DNA of 5,808 bases, from assembly GCA_902463875.1 (NCBI GenBank), contig CABQHR010000116.1, positions 1-5,808 on the forward strand, read 5' to 3'. The notes beneath the pieces were generated by a model. The model made no database searches. It was not told where the DNA came from and was given only the letters and a program-made list of their open reading frames with translations. Made by a program: the position numbers and the translations under genes. The stretch comes from an uncultured Collinsella sp. (GTDB lineage: Bacteria; Actinomycetota; Coriobacteriia; Coriobacteriales; Coriobacteriaceae). This document shows, in pieces, positions 1 through 5,808 of the stretch; positions within the stretch are counted from its first letter, which is position 1; every line of letters begins with the position of its first letter.

Positions 1-26
1 ACATACAGTTTTTCGATTCCGTATGT
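1..26. repeat. Short inverted repeat ACATAC / GTATGT
   Basis: ACATAC at 1-6 is the exact reverse complement of GTATGT at 21-26, with a 14-nt AT-rich spacer. It lies just upstream of the weak htpG promoter candidate, so it could be half of an operator. It could also be chance, because six-base arms are common. The left arm touches the window edge, so any longer symmetry is cut off. Confidence 0.2.
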
Positions 27-52
27 ATATATGCGCGCTAATGGGTTATAAA
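24..52 (+). promoter_or_regulatory. Weak promoter candidate for htpG
   Basis: TATAAA at 47-52, within the run TTATAAAAT, is a good -10 hexamer and is the only AT-rich block close upstream of htpG. At 17-bp spacing the -35 would be TGTATA at 24-29, which matches TTGACA at only three of six positions. I see no CIRCE (TTAGCACTC/GAGTGCTAA) or HAIR (CTTGAGT/ACTCAAG) heat-shock operator here, so control by HrcA or HspR is not supported by this sequence. The call rests mainly on the -10. Confidence 0.3.
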
Positions 53-83
53 ATCTAAGTCTGAACATAGCAGGTCTGCGCGG

Positions 84-108
84 CGGCTCGGGCAACCGGG
101 CCGTTTTT
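84..108 (+). terminator. Terminator-like hairpin in the htpG leader
   Basis: Positions 84-91 (CGGCTCGG) pair with 96-103 (CCGGGCCG) in an 8-bp stem with one T-G wobble, closed by a GCAA (GNRA-type) tetraloop. Five T follow directly at 104-108. This is the form of an intrinsic terminator. It lies only about 30 nt before the htpG start codon and downstream of the only plausible -10 (47-52). It could be the end of an upstream gene outside the window, or an attenuator in the htpG leader. Structure confidence is high; the role is uncertain. Confidence 0.55.
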
Positions 109-126
109 GCGGACAGGGGTAGCGCG

Positions 127-132
127 AAAGGA
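127..132 (+). promoter_or_regulatory. Ribosome binding site of htpG
   Basis: AAAGGA at 127-132 is complementary to the 16S rRNA 3' end and sits 6 nt before the ATG at 139. This spacing fixes the start, which also gives the N-terminus expected for HtpG (strand and first helix directly before the ATP-binding motif). Confidence 0.75.
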
Positions 133-138
133 CTGCAC

Positions 139-2163
139 ATGCGTCAATTTAAGACCGAGAGCAAAAAACTGCTCGACCTCATGATCAACTCCATTTACAC
201 CAATAAGGAAATCTTCCTGCGCGAGCTTATCTCCAATGCGAGCGATGCCGTCGACAAGCTCAACTTTAAGAGCCTGCAGGATCCGAGCGTCAAGCTCGAC
301 CAGGGCGACCTAGCCATTCGTGTCTCCTTTGATAAGGATGCCCGCACGATCACTATTTCGGATAACGGCATCGGTATGACCGCCGAGGAGCTCGAGCGTA
401 ATCTGGGCACCATCGCGCATTCCGGCTCCGAGGAGTTTAAGACCGAGAACGCCGAGCAACAGGGCTCCGATGTCGACATCATCGGTCAGTTTGGCGTGGG
501 CTTCTACTCGGCCTTTATGGTCGCTAGCCATGTGAAGGTGGTCAGCCGCGCCTATGGCGAGGATGTCGTCCATGTGTGGGAATCCGACGGTCTTGAGGGC
601 TACACTATCGAGGACGGCGAGCGTGCCGAGCACGGTACCGACGTTATCCTCACGCTGCGCGAGAACGAGAAGCTCGACGCCGATGGCGAGGCCGAGACCT
701 ACGATCGCTTCCTGACCGAGTGGGGCCTCAAGAGCCTGATTCAGCAGTACAGCAACTATGTGCGCTACCCGATTCAGATGATGGTGACCAAGAGCCGCCA
801 GAAGCCCAAGCCCGAGGACGCTGGTGACGACTACAAGCCCGAGTACGAGGACTATCAGGAGCTCGAGACCGTCAACTCCATGACGCCGATCTGGAAAAAG
901 CGCAGCTCCGATGTCGGGCAGAAGGACTATGACGAGTTCTATAAGTCCACATTCCACGACTTTGATGACCCCGCGCGCACCATCAGCTTCCATGCCGAGG
1001 GCACGCTCGAGTACGACGCCCTGCTGTTTGTGCCGGGCCGTGCCCCGTTCGATCTGTACAGCAAGGACTACGAGAAGGGCCTGGCGCTCTACAGCTCCAA
1101 CGTGCTGATTATGGAGAAGTGCGACGACCTGCTGCCCGACTACTACAACTTTGTGCGCGGTGTCGTGGACTCTGCCGACGTAACGCTCAATATTTCGCGT
1201 GAGACGCTGCAGCAGAACCGTCAGCTCAAGGCCATTGCCAAGCGTGTCGAGAAGAAAATTACCGCCGATCTTGAGGATATGCGCGACAACGATCGCGAGG
1301 CATATGAGAAGTTCTTTGAGAACTTTGGCCGCGGTCTTAAGTACGGCATCTACTCGAGCTATGGCATGAAGGCCGACGAACTTGCCGACCTGCTGCTGTT
1401 CTGGTCTGTCAAGGAGCAGAAGATGATTACCCTGGCCGAGTATGCCAAGAGCATGCCCGAGGGCCAGAAGGCCATCTACTACGCTGCCGGTGATTCGCGC
1501 GAGCGCCTGGCCAAGATGCCTGTAGTGAAGGGCGTGCTCGACCATGGCTACGACGTGTTGCTGCTGACGCAGGATGTGGACGAGTTCACCTTCCAGGCCA
1601 TGCGCGAGTACGTGGCGGCCGACATGCCCAAGCTCTATGAAGACGATGCCGCTCGCGAGGCAGCCGAGAAGGCCGTTGCCGACGGTGCCGAGCCCGAGGT
1701 CGAGGATCGTCACCTGGAGCTCAAGAATGTCGCAACCGGCGACCTTGACCTGGCGACCGAGGACGAGAAGAAGGAGGCCGAGGACGCCACCAAGGAAAAC
1801 GAGGACCTCTTTAGCGCTATGAAGGAGGCGCTCGGTGACAAGGTCGAGAAAGTTGCCGTCTCCGCGCGCCTGACCGATGCCCCCGCTTGCATCACCACCG
1901 AGGGTCCGCTTTCGCTCGAGATGGAGAAGGTGCTCCAGAAGGGGCCCGAGGGCGCGCCCGACGGCATGCCCAAGAGCCAGCGCGTGCTCGAGCTCAACGC
2001 CAAGCACCCGGTCTTTGACAAGCTTGTCGCTGCCCAGAAGGCAGGCGACGCCGACAAGATCAAGCAGTACTCCGGCCTGCTCTACGATCAGGCCCTGCTG
2101 GTCGAGGGCATCCTCCCCGAGGACCCCGTTGCCTTCGCGGCGGCTGTCTGCAACTTGATGTAG
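139..2163 (+). CDS. htpG: Molecular chaperone HtpG (bacterial Hsp90)
   Basis: Cytosolic ATP-dependent homodimeric chaperone that remodels client proteins, usually with DnaK. The 674-residue protein has the full Hsp90 layout. The N-terminal GHKL ATPase domain holds ELISNASDA (E29 general base, N33, D36), DNGIGM (75-80), the lid GTIAHSGS (90-97) and IGQFGVGFYSAF (115-126). The middle domain holds the NISRETLQQNR motif at 351-361, with R354 corresponding to the arginine that contacts the ATP gamma-phosphate. The C-terminal dimerisation domain ends in LLYDQALLVEG (647-657), and as in other bacterial forms there is no MEEVD tail. It is about 50 residues longer than the roughly 625 of E. coli or B. 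subtilis HtpG; much of the excess is an acidic segment around 497-527 between the middle and C-terminal domains, and another charged stretch lies at 220-242. All key residues are present, so it should be functional. No gene is coupled to it on either side within the window. Confidence 0.97.
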   Translation: MRQFKTESKKLLDLMINSIYTNKEIFLRELISNASDAVDKLNFKSLQDPSVKLDQGDLAIRVSFDKDARTITISDNGIGMTAEELERNLGTIAHSGSEEFKTENAEQQGSDVDIIGQFGVGFYSAFMVASHVKVVSRAYGEDVVHVWESDGLEGYTIEDGERAEHGTDVILTLRENEKLDADGEAETYDRFLTEWGLKSLIQQYSNYVRYPIQMMVTKSRQKPKPEDAGDDYKPEYEDYQELETVNSMTPIWKKRSSDVGQKDYDEFYKSTFHDFDDPARTISFHAEGTLEYDALLFVPGRAPFDLYSKDYEKGLALYSSNVLIMEKCDDLLPDYYNFVRGVVDSADVTLNISRETLQQNRQLKAIAKRVEKKITADLEDMRDNDREAYEKFFENFGRGLKYGIYSSYGMKADELADLLLFWSVKEQKMITLAEYAKSMPEGQKAIYYAAGDSRERLAKMPVVKGVLDHGYDVLLLTQDVDEFTFQAMREYVAADMPKLYEDDAAREAAEKAVADGAEPEVEDRHLELKNVATGDLDLATEDEKKEAEDATKENEDLFSAMKEALGDKVEKVAVSARLTDAPACITTEGPLSLEMEKVLQKGPEGAPDGMPKSQRVLELNAKHPVFDKLVAAQKAGDADKIKQYSGLLYDQALLVEGILPEDPVAFAAAVCNLM

Positions 2164-2187
2164 TTAAGTAGTTACGCCTTTGGTTCC

Positions 2188-2205
2188 GCCGTTCTAACGA
2201 ACGGC
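2188..2205. repeat. Small hairpin downstream of htpG
   Basis: GCCGTTC (2188-2194) pairs with GAACGGC (2199-2205) around a TAAC loop, 24 nt after the htpG stop codon. No T-run follows, so it is not a classical intrinsic terminator by itself; it may protect the mRNA 3' end. The palindrome GACCGGTC (2207-2214) lies directly after it. Confidence 0.45.
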
Positions 2206-2222
2206 AGACCGGTCGACGCTGC

Positions 2223-2321
2223 AAACGCCCCTAAGCGGCAATCTGACGTTCAATCGTCGGTCGCGTACCGAAGTACGCTTCCCTCCTCTTTCACGTCACC
2301 TTGCTCGCTTAGGGGCGTTTT
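2223..2321. repeat. 99-nt nested stem-loop element, terminator-like end
   Basis: Positions 2223-2237 (AAACGCCCCTAAGCG) are the exact reverse complement of 2306-2320, a 15-bp perfect stem. After a one-base bulge (T2305) pairing resumes: GCAA (2238-2241) with TTGC (2301-2304), then TGACGT (2244-2249) with ACGTCA (2293-2298). At the centre GCGTAC (2263-2268) pairs with GTACGC (2273-2278) around a CGAA loop. The outer arm ends in TTTT (2318-2321), so on the + strand it could terminate htpG transcription. The arm begins with AAA, so it would also give a T-tract in the opposite direction. Its size and nested folding exceed an ordinary terminator and suggest a dispersed intergenic palindromic repeat. 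I have the impression of similar sequences between Collinsella genes but cannot verify this here. It contains no gene. Confidence 0.7.
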
Positions 2322-2361
2322 CGCTGACTTATGCTCAACCTGCGACGCTTTCGTGGCCCTA

Positions 2362-2421
2362 AGTAGTCATCGGGGACGTTCTTGTTTGACTAGTCGTTTA
2401 AGAACGTTCCCAATGACTATT
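2362..2421. repeat. 60-nt near-perfect palindromic element
   Basis: The 22-nt arm at 2362-2383 is complementary to 2400-2421 except for one true mismatch (C2371 opposite A2412) and two G-T wobbles. The arms share TAGTCAT, GGG and ACGTTCTT blocks. The 16-nt centre contains a further perfect palindrome, GACTAGTC (2388-2395), flanked on both sides by GTTT, so symmetry extends almost through the whole element. No T-run follows, so it does not look like a terminator. The best reading is a REP- or MITE-like intergenic palindromic repeat, or a very large protein-binding site. It contains no plausible gene. Confidence 0.65.
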
Positions 2422-2474
2422 CGGATTGCTAATTTGTGCGGGCTGTGGTTTTGTGACCTGCTGAAATTAAAGAT

Positions 2475-2490
2475 ACTGTACAACTGTACA
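2475..2490. promoter_or_regulatory. Candidate repressor operator, doubled ACTGTACA
   Basis: ACTGTACA occurs twice in perfect tandem (2475-2482 and 2483-2490). Because each copy holds the palindrome TGTACA, the block also reads as an inverted repeat TGTACA-AC-TGTACA. The second TGTACA coincides with the proposed -35 of the yhgE-like operon, so a bound protein would block RNA polymerase. The size and symmetry would suit a small dimeric regulator such as a TetR- or PadR-type protein, which is an inference; no regulator gene is visible in the window. Confidence 0.45.
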
Positions 2491-2513
2491 CTAACTCATC
2501 TTCGTAGTATATT
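2485..2513 (+). promoter_or_regulatory. Promoter of the yhgE/pip-like operon
   Basis: The -35 TGTACA (2485-2490) matches TTGACA at four of six positions. The -10 TATATT (2508-2513) matches TATAAT at five of six. The spacer is the optimal 17 bp. The predicted transcription start is near 2520, upstream of every candidate start codon of the following gene. TAGTAT at 2505-2510 is an alternative -10. Confidence 0.5.
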
Positions 2514-2532
2514 GCTACCCGCAAAACTCAAT

Positions 2533-2574
2533 ACCATTGTGCTTCGAGACGCTAAAGCGCCTACGTACAATGGT
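2533..2574 (+). other. Leader hairpin over a candidate start codon
   Basis: ACCATTGT (2533-2540) is the exact reverse complement of ACAATGGT (2567-2574). The stem can be extended inward by a G-T and a C-G pair (2541-2542 with 2565-2566). It lies within the predicted 5' leader of the yhgE-like mRNA. The ATG at 2570-2572, one possible start, would be buried in the right arm. It may modulate translation, or be a second DNA-level operator. The fold itself is visible; the role is not shown. Confidence 0.4.
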
Positions 2575-2605
2575 TGTCGATAGTACGATTCGATTCAACG
2601 ACAGG

Positions 2606-5395
2606 ATGGATGGTCCAAGCGTGAGTCTCGGCAGCAAACTATCCAACGCAAAGGTCTCCTTTGCGATATTTAGGCGCGACATTAAGCGATTGCTTGTGAA
2701 CCCCGTCGCCTTGGTGGTTACCCTGGGCGTGTGCGTTATTCCCTCGCTGTATGCCTGGTACAACATCGTGGCCAACTGGGATCCGTACGGAAACACCCAG
2801 GGCATCAAGATTGCCATCGCCAACAACGATCAAGGCACTCAAAACGACCTGGTGGGCGAGCTCAATGCGGGCGACAAGGTTGTCGACCAGCTCAAAGAGA
2901 ATGATCAACTGGGCTGGACCTTCGTCGATTCGGCCGCCGATGCTAAAGAGGGCGTCGAGAGCGGTGAATATTACGCTGCAATCGTGATCCCCAAGAACTT
3001 CTCAGATAACCTGGTCTCGATGCTCGACGGCAACTACCATCAGCCGAAGCTCACCTATTACGTCAACGAGAAAAAGAGCGCCATTGCGCCCAAGGTCACC
3101 GATACCGGCGCCAACACCATCGAGGAGCAGATCAACTCGGAGTTTGTCTCCACGGTGGGCGAGACCGTCGCGGGCATTGCCAAAGATGCTGGCATCGACC
3201 TTAAAGACAAGGCAACCCAGACCCAGGATTCACTGGCGGGCTCGGTGTCCGAGGCGTCTGATACCCTGGGCGAAGTACGTGATTCCATCGGCGACATGAA
3301 CACCGCCATCGACAAGACGAGCAGCTCGATTGCTTCGGCCGATGCTGCGCTGGCGGGCCTGCAGGGGCAGGCGCCCTCTCTAACGCAGGCGATCTCCCAG
3401 GGCAACGACCTGCTGGGCGAGGCTCGCGCCACGGCGGGCAAGTCCATCACCTCGCTCTCCAAGGCACTTTCGGAGGGCAGCCTTGCGCTCACCAAGACGT
3501 CAGCCTCCGCGAACGCTGCGATTGGCAAGCTGACGGGTACGGTCACATCTACGACCACCCGCATCGACAACTCGCTCGAGTCTCTCCAGGCGACGATCGA
3601 TCACAATAAGGCCGTTATCGGGCACTTGGAGATTCTCGTCAATGACACGTCGACAGGTTCCGAGGAAATTGACGCGCGCATTGTATCGACCATCGATTCG
3701 CTTCGCGAGCAAAACCAGAAGCTGCAGAGCATCAAGGACGGCCTTTCTGCACAGTCGAGCGCCATGGCAAACGACGCTACGGCAATCTCGAACGCGAGCA
3801 ACGCACTCAACGCGGCAATTCAGACCGGTACGGCTAACCTCGGTCAGGCTCAGACCGATCTGGGGCAGAACGCGCTGCCGAAGGCTTCGAGCGCGCTGGA
3901 CTCCTTTGCCGCCGTTTCGGGCGATTTGACCGGCATTGTGTCGGGTATGACCCCCACGATTGCGAGCGCGCGCGGCACGCTGGCGCAGCTCGACGCCACG
4001 CTCAAGCAGGCAAAGACCACGCTGTCCCAAACCGACGCCTCCCTTGCCAAGGTTCAGGACAAGCTCGCGACCGCTGCCAATGACATTGCGGCCCTGCAGA
4101 CCTCTGAGTCTATGGGGGAGTTAGCCGACCTCATGGACGTCGACGTCAATGACGTGGCAGATTTCATGGCATCTCCGGTTGAGCTGACGTCCAAGTCAAT
4201 CTATCCGGTCAAGAGCTTTGGCTCGGGCATCGCGCCCTTCTACACCAATCTGGCGCTGTGGGTAGGCGGCTATGTGCTCATCGCTATCTACAAACTCGAG
4301 GTCGACCGCGAGGGCATCGGTAGCTTTACGGCGCGTCAGGGCTACTTTGGCCGCTGGCTGCTGCTGGTGATCCTGGGCGCGTTCCAGGCCATTATCGTTA
4401 CGGTGGGCGACCTGGTCATTGGCGTTCAGTGCGTCAATCCGCTGCTCTTTGTGCTGGGCGGCATCGCCATCTCGTTCACCTACGTCAACATCATCTATGC
4501 GCTGTCCACCACCTTTAAGCATATCGGTAAAGCCATTGGCGTCATCCTCGTCATTGTGCAGATCCCCGGCTCGTCGGGCATGTATCCTATCGAGATGATG
4601 CCCGGCTTCTTCCAGTGGCTGCACCCGCTGCTGCCCTTCACCTATGGCATCAACCTGCTGCGTGAGACGGTCGGCGGCATGTACTCGTTCAACTACCTGT
4701 TTAACCTGTGCATTCTGGGCGTGTTCTTGATCGTCGCGCTCTTTATCGGTCTGCAGCTGCGCCCGTTGCTGCTCAACCTCAACCTGCTCTTTGACAAGCA
4801 GCTTTCCACGACGGGCCTCATGATCTGCGAGTCCAACGACCTGCCGCGCCAGCGTTATTCGCTGCGCACGGCCATGCGCGTCATGCTCGATTCGGATTCC
4901 TACCGTCGCGAGCTGCTCGATCATGCCGTGGCGTTTGAGCATCGCTACCCGTACTACATCAAGGGCGGTTTTGCCGCCGTGGTAGGCGTGCAGGTTCTGC
5001 TCTTTGTGCTTTCGACGGTGCTCGATATCGACAATAACGGCAAGATCATCCTGCTCGTTATCTGGATCATTTCGGTTATCGCCATCTGCGGCTGGCTCAT
5101 CAACATCGAATACATCCGTGCGAGCCTCAATACCCAGATGCGTATCTCGGCGCTTTCGGACGAGGACCTTCGCCGCGAGATGCGCGAGCACACGGCTGCC
5201 ATCCCTGCCGCCCGTCGCATGTTTGGCCTCAACGCCAGCGAGCGTGGCGCCAAGGGAGGCGAACAGCCTACGAGCCGTCTGTCGCATATCGGTGCGCATC
5301 GTAAGGCTCAAGATGCCGACGGCGCTGACAACGTAAACGGAAACGACGGGGACACCACCTCGCTTGGCAAGCACTCAAAAAGAGGTGAGGCATAA
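2606..5395 (+). CDS. YhgE/Pip-family membrane protein with long extracellular stalk
   Basis: Member of the YhgE/Pip (phage infection protein) family, related to EsaA/YueB envelope proteins; known members act as phage receptors or type VII secretion parts, but the native role of most is unknown. With ATG 2606 it is 929 residues. A basic N-terminus precedes TM1 (about 33-54), followed by the family motif SLYAWYNIVANWDPYGNT (47-64) and SGEYYAAIVIPKNFS (119-133). Residues about 170-500 are a Ser/Ala/Thr/Gln-rich helical stalk with coiled-coil-like spacing, predicted outside the cell. The signature FMASPVEL...YPVKSFGSGIAPFYT (520-547) leads into five TMs (about 543-562, 582-606, 612-636, 641-656, 698-718). 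An extension of about 200 residues adds two TMs (about 786-806, 814-834) and a polar tail (875-929). The start is uncertain: TTG 2537, ATG 2570 and GTG 2621 are in frame and none has a good ribosome site; 2606 fits the usual short N-terminus, and rare codons upstream argue against 2537. It is first in an operon with the paralog at 5396. Confidence 0.88.
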   Translation: MDGPSVSLGSKLSNAKVSFAIFRRDIKRLLVNPVALVVTLGVCVIPSLYAWYNIVANWDPYGNTQGIKIAIANNDQGTQNDLVGELNAGDKVVDQLKENDQLGWTFVDSAADAKEGVESGEYYAAIVIPKNFSDNLVSMLDGNYHQPKLTYYVNEKKSAIAPKVTDTGANTIEEQINSEFVSTVGETVAGIAKDAGIDLKDKATQTQDSLAGSVSEASDTLGEVRDSIGDMNTAIDKTSSSIASADAALAGLQGQAPSLTQAISQGNDLLGEARATAGKSITSLSKALSEGSLALTKTSASANAAIGKLTGTVTSTTTRIDNSLESLQATIDHNKAVIGHLEILVNDTSTGSEEIDARIVSTIDSLREQNQKLQSIKDGLSAQSSAMANDATAISNASNALNAAIQTGTANLGQAQTDLGQNALPKASSALDSFAAVSGDLTGIVSGMTPTIASARGTLAQLDATLKQAKTTLSQTDASLAKVQDKLATAANDIAALQTSESMGELADLMDVDVNDVADFMASPVELTSKSIYPVKSFGSGIAPFYTNLALWVGGYVLIAIYKLEVDREGIGSFTARQGYFGRWLLLVILGAFQAIIVTVGDLVIGVQCVNPLLFVLGGIAISFTYVNIIYALSTTFKHIGKAIGVILVIVQIPGSSGMYPIEMMPGFFQWLHPLLPFTYGINLLRETVGGMYSFNYLFNLCILGVFLIVALFIGLQLRPLLLNLNLLFDKQLSTTGLMICESNDLPRQRYSLRTAMRVMLDSDSYRRELLDHAVAFEHRYPYYIKGGFAAVVGVQVLLFVLSTVLDIDNNGKIILLVIWIISVIAICGWLINIEYIRASLNTQMRISALSDEDLRREMREHTAAIPAARRMFGLNASERGAKGGEQPTSRLSHIGAHRKAQDADGADNVNGNDGDTTSLGKHSKRGEA
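2647..2665. repeat. Perfect 8-bp inverted repeat early in the yhgE-like gene
   Basis: CGCAAAGG (2647-2654) and CCTTTGCG (2658-2665) are exact reverse complements around a three-base TCT loop. It lies about 40 nt into the coding region from ATG 2606, where a stable mRNA hairpin could slow early translation. It may be chance, because it also encodes the family-typical basic N-terminus. Confidence 0.3.
5382..5388 (+). promoter_or_regulatory. Ribosome binding site of the second yhgE/pip-like gene
   Basis: GAGGTGA at 5382-5388 is a strong Shine-Dalgarno match, 7 nt before the ATG at 5396. It lies inside the last codons of the preceding gene. This fixes the downstream start and implies translational coupling. 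It is far better than anything before the first gene's start. Confidence 0.8.
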
Positions 5396-5808
5396 ATGAA
5401 GAACATCCTGCATCTGTTTAAGCGCGATGTCCAAAACGTGTCTCGCTCCGTGATCGGCATGGTCGTCGTGATGGGCCTGATCATCGTGCCATGTCTCTAT
5501 GCATGGTTTAACATCGCCGGAAGCTGGGATCCCTACGGCAATACCGGCAACCTTAAGATTGCAGTGGTCAACACCGATGAGGGTTACGAGAGCGATCTGA
5601 TCCCCGTCGAGGTCAACGTGGGCGAAAACGTGACGTCCGCGTTGCGCGGTAACGAGAACTTTGACTGGGTTGTGCTCAACGATCGCGATAAGGCGATTGA
5701 GGGCGTTAAGTCGGGCGCGTACTACGCTGCCGTCGTTATCCCTAAAACGTTTAGCGCCGACATGATGACGCTTTTCTCGACCGAGGTGAAGCACGCCGAT
5801 ATCGAGTT
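5396..5808 (+). CDS. Second YhgE/Pip-family membrane protein (partial, 3' end beyond window)
   Basis: Open to the window end with 137 complete codons and no stop. A basic N-terminus (MKNILHLFKRD) precedes TM1 at about 18-40. The family motif CLYAWFNIAGSWDPYGNT (33-50), LKIAVVNTDEG (53-63) and SGAYYAAVVIPKTFS (106-120) follow. These correspond one for one to motifs in the upstream gene product, so this is a paralog of it, clearly diverged rather than a recent copy. The start ATG directly follows the TAA of the preceding gene with no gap and has a strong ribosome site. Only the beginning of the extracellular region is visible; the stalk and C-terminal membrane domain are expected beyond the edge. 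Co-transcription suggests the two proteins act together, perhaps as a heteromer, which is inference. Confidence 0.9.
   Translation, partial: MKNILHLFKRDVQNVSRSVIGMVVVMGLIIVPCLYAWFNIAGSWDPYGNTGNLKIAVVNTDEGYESDLIPVEVNVGENVTSALRGNENFDWVVLNDRDKAIEGVKSGAYYAAVVIPKTFSADMMTLFSTEVKHADIE

Noticed and set aside
1..138. CIRCE or HspR-type heat-shock operator upstream of htpG
   Set aside because: Neither the TTAGCACTC/GAGTGCTAA nor the CTTGAGT/ACTCAAG pattern is present.
310..2007. Long open frame of 565 codons on the minus strand, opposite htpG
   Set aside because: It is the antisense shadow of a GC-rich gene with strong third-position bias; its Leu/Val/Gly/His-rich translation resembles no family, and the + strand has a full Hsp90.
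2353..2583. 76-codon open frame on the + strand in the intergenic region
   Set aside because: It runs through the 60-nt palindrome, the proposed operator and the promoter, and its translation has no recognisable features.
2164..2605. CRISPR array or tRNA gene in the intergenic stretch
   Set aside because: There are no regularly spaced direct repeats; the symmetries are inverted repeats, and no cloverleaf or T-loop (GTTCGA) pattern is seen in a suitable position.
3100..4110. Internal tandem repeats in the stalk-coding region
   Set aside because: The Ser/Ala/Thr/Gln bias repeats in style, but I see no exact DNA or protein repeat unit; it fits a helical stalk.
4196..5374. Open frame of 392 codons on the minus strand, opposite the 3' part of the yhgE-like gene
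   Set aside because: Composition (His, Asp, Gln, Arg rich) is typical of an antisense shadow, and the + strand encodes recognisable membrane segments.
5375..5794. 139-codon minus-strand open frame at the right end
   Set aside because: It lies opposite the second YhgE/Pip-like gene, whose motifs and ribosome site are clear.

Overview
The window looks like chromosomal DNA from a GC-rich Gram-positive host-associated bacterium. My best guess is an actinobacterium of the Coriobacteriia, close to Collinsella. That rests on GC-rich third codon positions, on the overall look of the HtpG and YhgE/Pip proteins, and on palindromic intergenic elements that resemble ones I associate with that genus. It is a recognition-based inference, not a database result.

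Layout, all genes on the + strand. Positions 1-138 are a leader holding a weak promoter candidate and, just before htpG, a GC-rich hairpin plus five T that looks like an intrinsic terminator or attenuator. Positions 139-2163 are a complete htpG (bacterial Hsp90 chaperone). Positions 2164-2605 are a gene-free stretch that is unusually rich in symmetry: a small hairpin, a 99-nt nested stem-loop ending in T4, a 60-nt near-perfect palindrome, a TGTACA double repeat overlapping a good sigma-70-type promoter, and a leader hairpin. Positions from about 2606 to 5395 are a large YhgE/Pip-family membrane protein with a long extracellular helical stalk and a C-terminal extension carrying two extra membrane segments. 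From 5396 to the window end is the start of a second YhgE/Pip paralog, whose ATG abuts the stop codon of the first.

How it works together: htpG appears to be its own transcription unit. The two YhgE/Pip genes form an operon with zero spacing, apparently driven by the promoter near 2485-2513 and possibly controlled by a repressor at the TGTACA repeats. The pair probably makes two partner envelope proteins of the EsaA/YueB/Pip class; their substrate or function cannot be read from the sequence. The main points for a second look are the intergenic structured elements, the operator/promoter arrangement, the paralog pair and the 8-TM architecture of the first YhgE protein. I see no mobile-element gene, CRISPR array, tRNA or rRNA.
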